From: Baffinella frigidus
Taxonomy: Eukaryota > Cryptophyceae > Cryptomonadales > Baffinellaceae
Assembly (NCBI GenBank): GCA_026770585.1
Contig: MU646423.1
Location: 761,391 to 781,092, forward strand
Direction of reading: 5' to 3'
Length of the DNA: 19,702 nt
Shown: piece after piece, positions 1-8,030 of the stretch
Position numbering within the stretch: position 1 is the first letter of the stretch
How the letters are laid out: every line of letters begins with the position of its first letter
Translations under genes and position numbers: made by a program
Notes under the pieces: generated by a model
What the model was told of the DNA's origin: nothing
Database searches by the model: none
The model's input: only the letters and a program-made list of their open reading frames with translations

Positions 1-3000
1 ATGAGCGGATACTACTACGGTCCAATCCCTCAACCCTCAACCCTGAACCTAACCCCTAAACGCTAAACGCTACACCGTTTTGCAGCGCGGGCCGAGCTGT
101 TCGCGTTCCACCCGGACCTGATCCAGCAGCTGTCCGCCAAGGCCCCCGAGTTGATCATGAACGTGCTCGACGGGTGCATGTGGCACTCCAAGGAGAAGGT
201 GGAGGGCCGGCTCGTTCGGGTGAACTACTACATCTCAGAGCTCTTCGGGGACCCGTCTGAGTCCCCGGATGTGTGGACGTCTCCCCTGGCGATCCTGGTC
301 GCTTCCGGTGACTCGACGCCCTTCAAGCACCCCGCGGTGCGCATGGTCCTCGAGCTCAAGTGGAAGCACTTCGGCCTGCCGATCTTCCTCTTGATCGAGG
401 GGTGTTTCACGGTCGTGCTCGCGCTCTTCATGGCCACGCACGTCGGCACCAACGAAGAGGACGCCGCGTGCACCCAGGACAAGGTCAACAAGTTGATCCT
501 CACCACCACGGGCTCCCTGATCCTCCTGCTCTGGCAGCTGTCGGTGGTCGCCACACAGATCTGGCGGCGCAAGACGGTGCTGGTGGGCGTGAAGGGCTAC
601 CAAGTGCTCCTCCCGCGCTACCTCTCGCACTTCTGGCCCTGGGTGCGCCTCCTCGCGGGGATCCTCGTCTTCGCGCTGATGTTCGTCGAGGAGTGCGGCC
701 TTGGGACGCTCGCGGGGGCCGTGGGGGATTCGGGCTCCCAGGGCACGCGCCGCCTCCAGCCCGCTGAGCTGTCCGGCAAGACCGTGCTGCGCTCGCTGGC
801 CGCGCTCCTCCTCTGGGTGCAGGTCACCCAGGCCACCGTCGTCTCCACGCGCATGGCGGTCAGCCCGGAACCCGAGACCCTGCACCCTGAACCATTACCC
901 TGAACCGTACACCCTGAACCCTGAACCTTGAACCCTGAACCCTGAACCCTGAACCCTGAACCGTGCACCCTGCACCCTGCACTCTAAACCCGAAACCCTT
1001 ACCCTGATCCCTGAACCCGAAACCGAAAAGCAGGCGTTCACGTACATCATCGGCATCATGGTCGACGACCTCACGAACACCTTCGTCTGCCCCCCCACCC
1101 TACACCCTACACCCTACACTCTACAACCCCCACCATACACTATACACTCCACACCCTTGACCCCTACACCCTTTACCCTACACCCGACACTCGAAACCCG
1201 ACACCCGAAACCCGTAACCTCACACTATACAACCAAAACCGTACACCCTCCATCGTAAACCCTCAACTCCACACCCTAAACCGCAAGCCCTCTTCCAGGT
1301 GATGATCGGGATCCTGCTGCTGGGGTTCGCATCCGCGCTCTCGATCATCCACGATGCTCCCTTCTCCACCCTCCAGGACTCCATCCTCGTTCTCACCCAG
1401 GTACCTGAGTCTGTCTCTCCCCCCTGTGAGGATCCAAGGCCGCATGCCTGGAGCATGTGTGCATCATGCTTGTATTTCCCCGGTCCCGTGCAACACCTCA
1501 AGGGCGGTTACGTTACCAAATATCGCAGTTCCCCACTACACCCCCTTCCTCCCTTCTCTGCCTCTGTCTCTCTGTCTCTCCCCCTCCTCAGTCCTCTCTC
1601 TCTCTCTCTCTCTCTCGGAAAATGGGAGTTAGCACGCACACCTGAGGATGGGGAAGTGGTGACGCGTGTGCGATGTGATGTTTGACGCAGTGGGCCCTAG
1701 AGGTCTCTCCGCTGACGCGTGTGTGTTTTGATGATTGGCGCAGGAGCTGCTCGGGATGTCGACGCCTTCCTACGACGAGACCTCCTGGCTCTCGATGCTC
1801 CTCATCCTGGTCTGCCCTACACCCTATACCCTCCACCCTCCACCCTAAACCCTTCACCCTACACCCTGAACCCTGAACCCTCCACCCTCAACCCACACCA
1901 GGTGTTCATCATCGCGGTGGTGGTCGGCTTCCTCAACATCCTCGTCGCCCAGCTCACCATCACGTCAGTACTCCCCTTCAAAGTCCAGCTATCACACACC
2001 AGCAATCGCGTGCTCCCCTTTACACCCGAGCGACCCTCAAGTACAAGAGCTACCCTTGAAGTTGGATCAGCCGTCAAGCTCTCGCGCAGCTCACCATCAC
2101 GCACTCCCCTTGACACTCCAGCTACCCTGACGCACACACCAGAGCTACCCTCACGTACACCCTTTGACAAACGAGGTACCCTTTCACTTGGCTCAGCCGT
2201 CCAGCTCTTGAGATTCTGGCTCGTACCCGGTGGCCAGTTATGTTGGGAATGAATAACACGAAGTGGTGCTACAGGTTCAGGGACTGAATAACACGAAATG
2301 TTGGTACAGGTACAAGGGGCTGACCAAGGACAAGGAGGGCTTTGCGCTCAAGCACCGCGCCCAGGTGTTCACCCCTACAACCCCCCACCCTCCACCCTCC
2401 GCGCTACATCCTAACACATCCTACACCCTACACCCCACACCCTATACCCGACACCCTACACCCTACACCGTACACCCTTGGCCCTACATCCTGAACCCTA
2501 AACCCTAAACCCGGAAACCTAAACCCCAAACCCTAAACTCTGAACCCTGAACCCTGCACCCCAAACCCGAAACACCAAACCCCAAACCCCAAACCGTACC
2601 GCCAAACCCCTCAACGCTGACCCCCTCACAAGGTGTGCCTGGACATCGAGGACCTGCTGCCGGTGGCATGGCGGACGAAGATCTTCCGGGAGCTGGGGTT
2701 CGACAGAGAGCTGCCCTTCGGCAAGGACGACGTCGGCCCGCCCGGCGGCATCCAGGTCGAGCGTCCCCCCACCAAGCGCACGTGCGCCCGCGTAGCCTCC
2801 CGGACCGCCACACCCTCCCACCCTCTCGCCCTCACCTCGCACCGTATCACCCTTCGTAGCTCCGGTCATCCCACACAGGACTGCATCCCTCTGACGCCGA
2901 CCGCACACTCTCTCACCCTCACCTCGCACCCTCTCACCGCGCACCCTCCCACCCTCACCTCTCACCCCCCCACGCTGACCGCGCACTTGCTGGCCGCTCT

Positions 3001-3114
3001 CAGGTGGTGGAGCCAGACACGTGCGACCGCTACGAGCCAGACCGCATCATGCGCTTCACAGGCGCGTCCACCGCCACTGACCCCTGGGCTGTCGTCGACG
3101 AACCCTCCGATTAG
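1..3114 (+). CDS. TRP/polycystin-like cation channel, C-terminal part (5' partial, 9 exons)
   Basis: Exons are 1-19, 86-858, 1034-1084, 1299-1400, 1744-1809, 1902-1963, 2310-2364, 2633-2755 and 3004-3114 (stop TAG). All phases agree and give 453 residues. Visible parts, numbered from the window start: a cytosolic lead-in; KWKHFG just before TM1 (about 103-125); TM2 143-165; TM3 189-212; TM4 239-261; S5 about 265-300; pore helix 302-320 (APFSTLQDSILVL, ELLGM); S6 330-357, ending LNILVAQLTITY. A conserved cytosolic tail follows (ALKHRAQVCLDIEDLLP, GPPGGIQVVEPD, EPDRIMRFTG). The S5-pore-S6 order and the S6 ending are typical of TRP and polycystin-type channels, whose N-terminal part often carries ankyrin repeats. 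Here that part would lie left of the window. The ion carried cannot be read from the sequence. The donor of exon 8 was chosen after GGIQ because it restores the tail; a later donor at 2801 would add about 15 residues. Four of the exons are only 51-66 bp. Confidence 0.85.
20..85 (+). repeat. Channel intron 1, telomere-type repeats
   Basis: The intron starts GTCCAA and ends TTGCAG. It consists of degenerate 7-mers (CCCTCAA, CCCTGAA, CCCTAAA). The split codon G|CG rejoins as Ala, which supports the splice. Confidence 0.75.
859..1033 (+). repeat. Channel intron 2, CCCTGAA-rich array
   Basis: The intron opens GTCAGC and ends at a NAGNAG acceptor (AAAAGCAG). From about 905 to 962 the 7-mer variant CCCTGAA is nearly uniform, while neighbouring arrays favour other variants. 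Open frames across it yield repetitive LNPEP-like peptides and are not coding. Confidence 0.75.
1085..1298 (+). repeat. Channel intron 3, CCCTACA-rich array
   Basis: The intron runs from GTCTGC to TTCCAG. Degenerate C-rich 7-mers, mostly CCCTACA and CCCGAAA types, fill about 1093-1290. Confidence 0.75.
1401..1743 (+). repeat. Channel intron 4 with CT microsatellite
   Basis: The donor GTACCTGAGT is strong and the acceptor is GGCGCAG. This intron lacks telomere-type repeats and instead carries a pyrimidine-rich stretch with a (CT)n run at about 1555-1616. The long open frame across it is intronic. Confidence 0.7.
1810..1901 (+). repeat. Channel intron 5, telomere-type repeats
   Basis: A 92-bp intron from GTCTGC to CACCAG, almost entirely CCCTAAA/CCCTACA/CCCTGAA 7-mers. 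It joins ELLGM...LLIL to the S6 exon VFIIAVVVGF without a phase change. Confidence 0.75.
1946..2212 (+). repeat. Tandem duplication of exon 6 end plus its donor site
   Basis: The first copy (about 1946-2079) holds the exon end CAGCTCACCATCAC followed by the real donor GTCAGTACTCCCCTT. The second copy (about 2084-2212) repeats CAGCTCACCATCAC followed by GCACTCCCCTTGACA. The far ends also match: TCAGCCGTCAAGCTCT against TCAGCCGTCCAGCTCT. The second copy has lost the GT, so it is a decayed decoy donor inside intron 6. Confidence 0.75.
2246..2319 (+). repeat. Tandem duplication around the intron 6 acceptor
   Basis: Two roughly 37-bp copies, each beginning TGAATAACACGAA and ending in GCTACAGGTTCAGG or GGTACAGGTACAAG. 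The second contains the acceptor used in the model (exon starts at 2310). Splicing at the first would meet a TGA almost at once. Confidence 0.7.
2365..2632 (+). repeat. Channel intron 7, telomere-type repeats
   Basis: The intron runs from GTGTTC to CACAAG. It is filled by C-rich 7-mers whose commonest variant changes along its length: CCCTACA near 2420-2475, then CCCTAAA, then CCCCAAA near 2560-2600. Confidence 0.75.
2756..3003 (+). repeat. Channel intron 8, CACCCTC-rich repeats
   Basis: The intron runs from GTCGAG to CTCTCAG. About 2805-2990 carries irregular tandem copies built on CTCACC, CACCCTC and CGCACC. These resemble the telomere-type 7-mers only loosely. Confidence 0.6.
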
Positions 3115-3283
3115 CGCCCCGCCAAGAGCCGCTGGTGACACGTCCCGTGTAGGAATCGCCGCAGTGGCTTTACACAGTCACGTGCGCTAGAGGTATTTGG
3201 GACACACCCCTCCGATTAGAGCCTCCAAGGGGCTTATGGAGCTTTAATGAACGTCATACAGCAGCACGAACGTTTTTTGGTCC

Positions 3284-3382
3284 GAGGGTACCTCGCACGA
3301 AACGAGGCGCCCTCCGCTAGGAACTTACAGTAGGCAGATATCTAGGGTCCTACTGTGGCTCCTGATGAGCGAGGAACCCTTT
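3284..3382. mobile_element. Decayed fold-back (MITE-like) element
   Basis: The left end reads AGGGTACCTCGC and the right end, on the other strand, AGGGTTCCTCGCTCAT. The inside has TAGGGTCCTACTGT, which also occurs as CCTACTGTAGGGTCC in the well-preserved fold-back at 13486-13608. The shared ends and centre suggest the same family, with weaker arm pairing here. Confidence 0.5.
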
Positions 3383-3490
3383 GAGACAAGAGCCTTGCAC
3401 CACGCCACTGATTCCAAGACGAGAGGGCCAGCGCCTGGCCCGTCATTTTTCATGTGCGATTCAATCTAATATACTTTTTGGAAAACAAAG

Positions 3491-3600
3491 CTTTCGTCTC
3501 AGTCCGATTTCCTTCTCTTCTGCAGGTTGGCCCCAGCTCTCTAGCAAAGGCATTGGCATGCGGTTGCCTCCCACGGCCCTTTCGTGAGTCCTTGTCAAAT
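3491..3600 (-). repeat. Dispersed repeat, copy A (minus orientation)
   Basis: On the minus strand, 3524-3491 (CAGAAGAGAAGGAAATCGG) matches plus-strand 4929-4958 (CAGAAGAGAAGGAGATCGG). Weaker similarity continues upstream through GGCCGTGGGAGGCAA against GCCGCGGGCGGCAGG. Both copies can be read as peptides ending EEKEIGL, but no longer conserved frame is visible. Confidence 0.5.
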
Positions 3601-4282
3601 ATACACGAGTCAGATCTTCTCCATCCTCAGGCCACGATGCAAACTTCCCTTGTCCAGTGCAGCCGACCAAGGAAGCTAGCGCCGCGAAGCAGTACATAAC
3701 CACGTTGATCAAGCACAAGCAGCCATGCGGGGCCGGCACTCAGCCTGGTGGGGGCGGCAACCCGCTGCAGCAGGCATGTCACTACATGTAGCTGACGAAG
3801 ATCTGTCTCTCCGGAGAGGAGTGGGGGGGCGACCAGCCGACTCTGTCTCGCATGCCGCGTGTGTGATGAGATGGGTGGTCGCCTGAATATATCCAGGGTT
3901 TCTCCCTTCAGCAACCTCCCACCGGTGGCTCTTCTCGTCAGATTGAACGTCATTTTTTTCCTTGGAAAGTTGACGCATGTGTACTGGGATTGCACCAACC
4001 CGGGAAATCAAAACTTGACGATCCCGGATCGACAAATGCAGAGCTACAGACCTCCCTGAGCCAACACGCCCGTGGCCTTCAACATCCACCCTCCGCCCCA
4101 CCTCCCCCTCCGCCCCCCATCCCTCTAACGCTCCATCTATCCCCCGCGGGCGCACCCAGACGGGCACCTACCTACCAGACTCCCAGGACCACGACAGGAC
4201 CCAAGCTAGGCCTCGGCCTCCTGAAAGGTCCTGCGAGAGTAGGAGGGCGCGTCTGGCGAAGCACGGATGCGGAACACTGCGA

Positions 4283-4840
4283 TCCGCATTTCCTGATTTA
4301 GGGTTTAGGGTTCAGGCCACTTCCTATGGAGGTGGGAAATGCGGCGATTTTCCGTTTGCTGTTCTAAATCGAAATATTCTCCATCTTATGGACTTGAGAA
4401 TCCCGGATTCTCCGCCTTCGGATTCTCAGCTTCCCTATCTCATGGAAAATCGAGGTCGATTTTCCATGGAGGTCGATTTTCCATAGTATATGAACACCAG
4501 GAGAATCCAAAAGGCCACGTGCTTTGAATTGAAAGATTCGAACGTGTTTTGATCGAAAAGCGAATCGAATCTTTTAGAAGATTCGGAGTCAACTTATGGA
4601 TTGAATGTTATTGACCTTCAAGGGCCACTTATGATTTGAATGTTATTGACCTTCAAGGGTCACAATCCAAGGATTCTCCACATGACCAGTTCGATCCGAA
4701 AGATTTTCGCTTCGGATCGACAAGATGGAAAATCGAGAAAGCTCGTCATCTAAAAAAACGGCCGAGAATCCCCGATTCTCAGTTTTTCCGTTGCAGGTCC
4801 ACAAACAGTTGTCTTAGGGTTTAGGGTTTAGGGTTGACCC
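4283..4840. repeat. AT-rich island of short palindromes between TTTAGGG tracts
   Basis: The island is bracketed by TTTAGGGTTTAGGGTTCAGG-like sequence at about 4297-4318 and three TTAGGGT units at about 4814-4834. Between them the DNA is distinctly AT-richer than the genes. It is dense in short inverted words: GATTTTCC with GGAAAATC, GAGAATCC with GGATTCTC, and TTCGGATC with GATCCGAA. It includes a 35-bp tandem pair and no coding signal. It could be a transposon remnant or foreign insertion; I do not recognise it. Confidence 0.6.
4592..4661. repeat. 35-bp tandem duplication
   Basis: Two adjacent 35-bp copies (4592-4626 and 4627-4661) share TGAATGTTATTGACCTTCAA and differ at three positions or so. 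Confidence 0.85.
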
Positions 4841-4859
4841 CCCAAATGGAGCCTGATGA

Positions 4860-4960
4860 CCAAATTGGAGTTGCCGCGGGCGGCAGGCACGCGCCCAGAG
4901 AACCACATCGGGCCAAAGCTGGATCTACAGAAGAGAAGGAGATCGGACTGGGACGAACCC
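4860..4960 (+). repeat. Dispersed repeat, copy B
   Basis: Partner of the minus-orientation copy at 3491-3600. The best-preserved part is 4929-4958. The 104-codon frame across it (4834-5148) has no recognisable domain and runs into a hairpin, so I treat it as repeat and not gene. Confidence 0.5.
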
Positions 4961-5075
4961 CTCCAACTGCAGACACGTTGATCCGACGTTTCGAACGCCA
5001 TCTTCCTGCGGCGGAGTCCTGCATAGGTGTTGCAAACAAGACAGCCGAGGTTTGCTGGGACTCATCCGGACGATT

Positions 5076-5207
5076 ATTCCTCAGGGATACGATTTCGGGG
5101 ATCTCCGATTCCATTTTGGTGTATCTTAAGGCTATAAATGAAGGCTAGATAGGCGACTGTCTTATTTCTACCCTTTCAGATACACCAAAATCGTATTTCT
5201 GAGGAAT
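5076..5207. repeat. Long inverted repeat with interrupted left arm
   Basis: The right arm 5178-5207 is the near-perfect reverse complement of two left blocks: 5076-5095 (ATTCCTCAGGGATACGATTT) and about 5113-5125 (TTTTGGTGTATCT). The left blocks are separated by about 17 extra bases. The loop is about 52 bases. It may be a mobile-element remnant. Confidence 0.7.
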
Positions 5208-5780
5208 ACTCGCGGGGATAAGATCGTGAAGCAAGATAAGATCGTGAAGATCTGGTAGGAAGGAGGCCACCCACCGGACTTCCAAGAGATTTTGAATCAC
5301 CCATGAGCGATGAGACCTAGGACCGTGAGGTAGGAAATCCGTAGGGACATAGGGGGGGGTTCTACGGATAAGGTAACGGAAAGTGGGCCCGATTTGGGCC
5401 GAAAGGTGCTTGGTTGCCCGGTGTGTGGGTCTAAAGGGGGCAGGACCGGAAAGAGACACTCGAAGGGCGGCGGCGACGGAGGCGGCGTCGCCACCCCTGC
5501 TTCCCGCACCTGCTCCCCACCACCCGCCACCCCGCACCGGCAACCAGGTCACGTGATGCAACACGTCACCCTCCTGCCAACCACCCTGGCCAGGGTCCCT
5601 GCGCCAGACGCACGCACCAAGGGCCCACTGGCACAGAAGCAGTGCGGGCCGCTCTAGAGGCGCGAGGCTGCGGGGGGGGGCGAGATGAAGTCTTGAAAGG
5701 TTGCGGGGCCGAGGTCTGCGGGGCTGCAGTGCTGGCTGGCTGTAGAGGGCGCTGGTTGGACGCGCCAGTTGGTTGCTCGG
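5208..5780. other. Unassigned stretch downstream of the methyltransferase
   Basis: An 18-bp tandem pair (ATAAGATCGTGAAG core, 5218-5252) is present, then GC-rich sequence without a convincing frame. A last exon of the minus-strand methyltransferase could lie here, since that gene's 3' end is unresolved, but no acceptor plus family-like peptide stands out. Confidence 0.4.
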
Positions 5781-5783
5781 TGC

Positions 5784-6020
5784 CAGTTAGTTGGTCACTT
5801 AGTAAGTGGGTGAGTGCGTGAGTGAGTGAGTGAGTCGTTAGATAGTTAGTTAGTGGGTTGGTAAGTTATTTAGTTAGTTAGTCAGTCAGTCAGTAAATTA
5901 GTTAGTCAGTCAGTTAGTAACTGAGTCAATGAGTGAGAGAGTGAATCGATGGGTGGGTGAGTGCGTGAGTGAGATAGTTAGTTGGTAAGTGAATGAGCGA
6001 GTTGGTGACTTGGTGAGTGG
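5784..6020. repeat. Tetranucleotide GTNA array
   Basis: About 235 bp of 4-base units GTTA, GTGA, GTCA and GTAA in shifting blocks. It lies just past the last recognisable methyltransferase exon, in its 3' intron or 3' region. Confidence 0.85.
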
Positions 6021-6047
6021 AAGAGCGGCGGCGGGGCGGCAGTGAAC

Positions 6048-6824
6048 CTCACGGGCGTCGAGCCCAGCAGACGCGAGGTTGCCCAGGAAGTCCTCATCAG
6101 CCATCTCGAATCGGTGCAGCGTGTGCGCGTAGTACACCGTGCCTCCCTCTCGCGCCTTCGCCAGCAGTCCCGCCAGCACCTCCGGCAAACTTGATATCCC
6201 CGCCTGACCCCTCCCCGTCCTTTAGAGCACGGAAATGGACAGGGGTTCGTCGGAGGGTGGGATGGAATCGGGAGGCAGGTTCGGGTGTGGTCGGTGGTGG
6301 CGATGCGCAAAGCAGAGAGCCGTGCAAGGTCGAGCCGCGCCGTGCGAAGCCTCTTAACCCTAAACCCTAAACCCTAAACCCTAAACCCTGAACCTTAAAT
6401 GATCGACGCTGACGACCTCTGGCTGATGCATCGCAGGGGGTATCAAGCAAGGCAGGCCGTCGCGCGGCCTGCCTGGGCGGTCAAATTTGCACCCTAAACC
6501 CTAAACCCTGGGCCCTGGACCCTGGACCCTGGACCCCCAACCCTCAACCAGGTTGGCGCGGGAGGGGGGACGCGCCTCGTTGTAGACCAGGTCAGACCCG
6601 ACGATGAGGTCCCACGCTGTGTCGCCGATGTTCTCGCAGCCCATGCTCTCTCCGCCCTCTCCTCCACCGACCCCTCCCTGTGAGATCCCTGCCACCCCTT
6701 CCCCCGCCCCCCCTTCCACTGGCACCCCATCCCCTGCCACACCTCCCGCAGCCGCCGCGGACATGTTGGAGGCAGGATCCGCCTGCGGGACAGATGCCGC
6801 CTGCGGGACAGATGCCGGTAGGCG

Positions 6825-6867
<43 letters not shown>

Positions 6868-7725
6868 TCGGGATCCTGGGGTGAGGACCACTGCGACCAG
6901 TCGCAGTCTGCTGTCGAGAGGTTCGGGAGAGGCGTGCCAGCGTTCCGCTGGTTGAGCAAGACGTTGTGTTGGAGATGCTCGAGCGCGCCTCCGAACGCCA
7001 TCTCCGTGGTGCACACCTGCCGGCCAGGAGGAGGCCATCGCGGGCAGCGCGGGCGCGTCAGGGAGAGAGGGAGGTGGGGGGGAATGCCTGCCATCAAAAG
7101 AGATGTCTGCCGCTGAAACGTGCGGCGGGTTCAGATTTACAATTTACATATGTGGGTGAAGGGTGTTGATTGGTGAGCGCTGGAGGTTGAGTGGCGCACA
7201 CTCGGATTGGCTGGGAGCAAGGAATTATGGGAGTGAGGACGGCTGGGAGCAAGGAAGGCTGGGAGTAAGGAAGGCTGGGAGCAAGGAAGGTTGGGATGAA
7301 GGAGGGCTGGGAGGACTGGTCCCAATGGAGAAAAGAAGAAAGACCCCCGCCCCCCCCCATGAGACAAATAAAAAAATTGGTAGCCTGGGATCTGCGGACC
7401 TGTGCCTCTGGCAGGTTGCGCGCAAGGGTCATCGCCAGCCACCCACAGCCTGCCCCCAGCTCGACGACGCGCAGCCCCGGCCTGCGCAGCTGCAGCTCCT
7501 CCTGCGACGCCTCCAAGAACTCCGCCAATCGGTGCGCCGCGTCCCAGACACGCCCCCCTGTCGTTCCTGGCATCCAGACAACGCGTGAGCTGGTGGCCGA
7601 CAAGGGCAGGGAGGCAGCCGCGGGTGAGGGCGGCGGGGACCGATGGGGTTGCCGCGCTCGACATCGCTCTCAACCACGATGTCGTACTTCCAGGGTGGGG
7701 GCGTGGCGGATCCCCTTTCCAGCAT
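6048..7725 (-). CDS. METTL21-type (Methyltransf_16) protein methyltransferase
   Basis: Exons on the minus strand are 7725-7641, 7566-7400, 7016-6549 and 6203-6048, phases consistent, giving 292 residues so far. The ATG at 7725 has an in-frame TGA just upstream. Family signs in order: YDIVVESD (14-21); GGRVWDAAHRLAEFLE (32-47), the usual WDAA entry; motif I VVELGAGCGW (62-71) for S-adenosylmethionine; CTTEMAFGGALEHLQHNV (86-103); WDLIVGSDLVYNE (219-231); YYAHTLHRFEMADEDF (264-279). Members of this family methylate lysines, or occasionally other residues, of chaperones, elongation factors and similar proteins; the substrate here is unknown. Residues about 125-218 are a low-complexity insertion. 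The exon 3 donor at 6548 keeps phase but adds RPPSRANL; a donor at 6571 ends more naturally after YNEA but breaks phase with the chosen acceptor. The 3' end after GLDARE is unresolved. Confidence 0.85.
6355..6398. repeat. Short CCCTAAA array in methyltransferase intron 3
   Basis: About four exact CCCTAAA units at 6357-6387 on the plus strand. Because the gene reads on the minus strand, the transcript sense is TTTAGGG, opposite to the channel introns. Confidence 0.85.
6489..6548. repeat. Telomere-type repeats at the methyltransferase intron 3 donor
   Basis: CCCTAAA units grade into CCCTGGA variants and end at the proposed donor. In transcript sense the intron begins GTTGAGGGTTGGGGG, so the repeat itself supplies the 5' splice site. 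Confidence 0.65.
6782..6868 (-). repeat. In-frame tandem repeats coding the methyltransferase insertion
   Basis: Two 18-bp copies (6782-6799, 6800-6817) code ASVPQA-like hexapeptides. Three and a half 12-bp copies of CGGCCTCTGCAT (6827-6868) code the acidic EADA run. Both periods are multiples of three, so copy-number change would keep the frame. Confidence 0.85.
7209..7315. repeat. Minisatellite in methyltransferase intron 2
   Basis: Imperfect copies of about 18-22 bp built on GGCTGGGAGCAAGGAA, six or so in number, within intron 2 (7399-7017). Confidence 0.8.
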
Positions 7726-8030
7726 GCTCTCGAGTGGTCAAACCACCCTGGAGGGGACTTGCGGCCAATCCCGAATAACCCTTTATCGCAAAAGTTGACA
7801 AGATTTCTACCACCAAAATACATATAAGACCTTTTTGTACCAGATACATTCATCACGGGCAGCCGCATTGCGGCCGCATCTTAGGGGAGTTGACTTACGA
7901 ATGCTCAAAATACCATAATCAGGGTGGTTCTAGAAATTGATGGTCATCGGTTTTGGAGTCACCCAAGCGTGCAGGTCCCAAACGCTTGCAGCGAGTCCCA
8001 AGAGTCTGCTCGCGCGTTCATTCGGACAAG
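7726..8030. promoter_or_regulatory. Divergent intergenic promoter region
   Basis: About 305 bp separate the start codons of the methyltransferase (minus) and HCCS (plus), so both promoters and 5' leaders should lie here. It is more AT-rich than the flanking exons. CATATAAGAC at 7821-7830 resembles a TATA element but is about 200 bp from the HCCS ATG. A GCGGCCGC palindrome lies near 7870. No site is proven. Confidence 0.35.

Larger units (their letters stand above)
3115..4282. other. Intergenic stretch, no supported gene
   Basis: This follows the channel stop codon. I see no ORF with recognisable family features and no splice-compatible chain of exons. It contains a decayed fold-back element at about 3284-3382 and a dispersed repeat at about 3491-3600, annotated separately. 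Base composition shifts locally to more AT at 3450-3500 and 3930-3990. Confidence 0.5.

Noticed and set aside
235-885. 216-codon minus-strand frame opposite channel exon 2
   Set aside because: GC-rich antisense shadow; the plus strand has clear transmembrane helices and consistent splice phases.
859-968. Open frames across telomere-type repeats (LNPEP, TLHPTP-like peptides) here and in many other introns
   Set aside because: The peptides are translations of 7-base repeats, and splice-compatible boundaries remove them cleanly.
4834-5148. 104-codon plus-strand frame
   Set aside because: Overlaps a dispersed repeat and one arm of a hairpin; no recognisable domain.
6549-6572. Methyltransferase exon 3 donor at 6571, directly after YNEA
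   Set aside because: Better-looking protein join, but it leaves one base and does not match the phase of the only good downstream acceptor; kept as an alternative.
7795-7828. TTGACA and TATAAG words resembling a bacterial promoter
   Set aside because: The spacing is too long and the context is a eukaryotic intergenic region.
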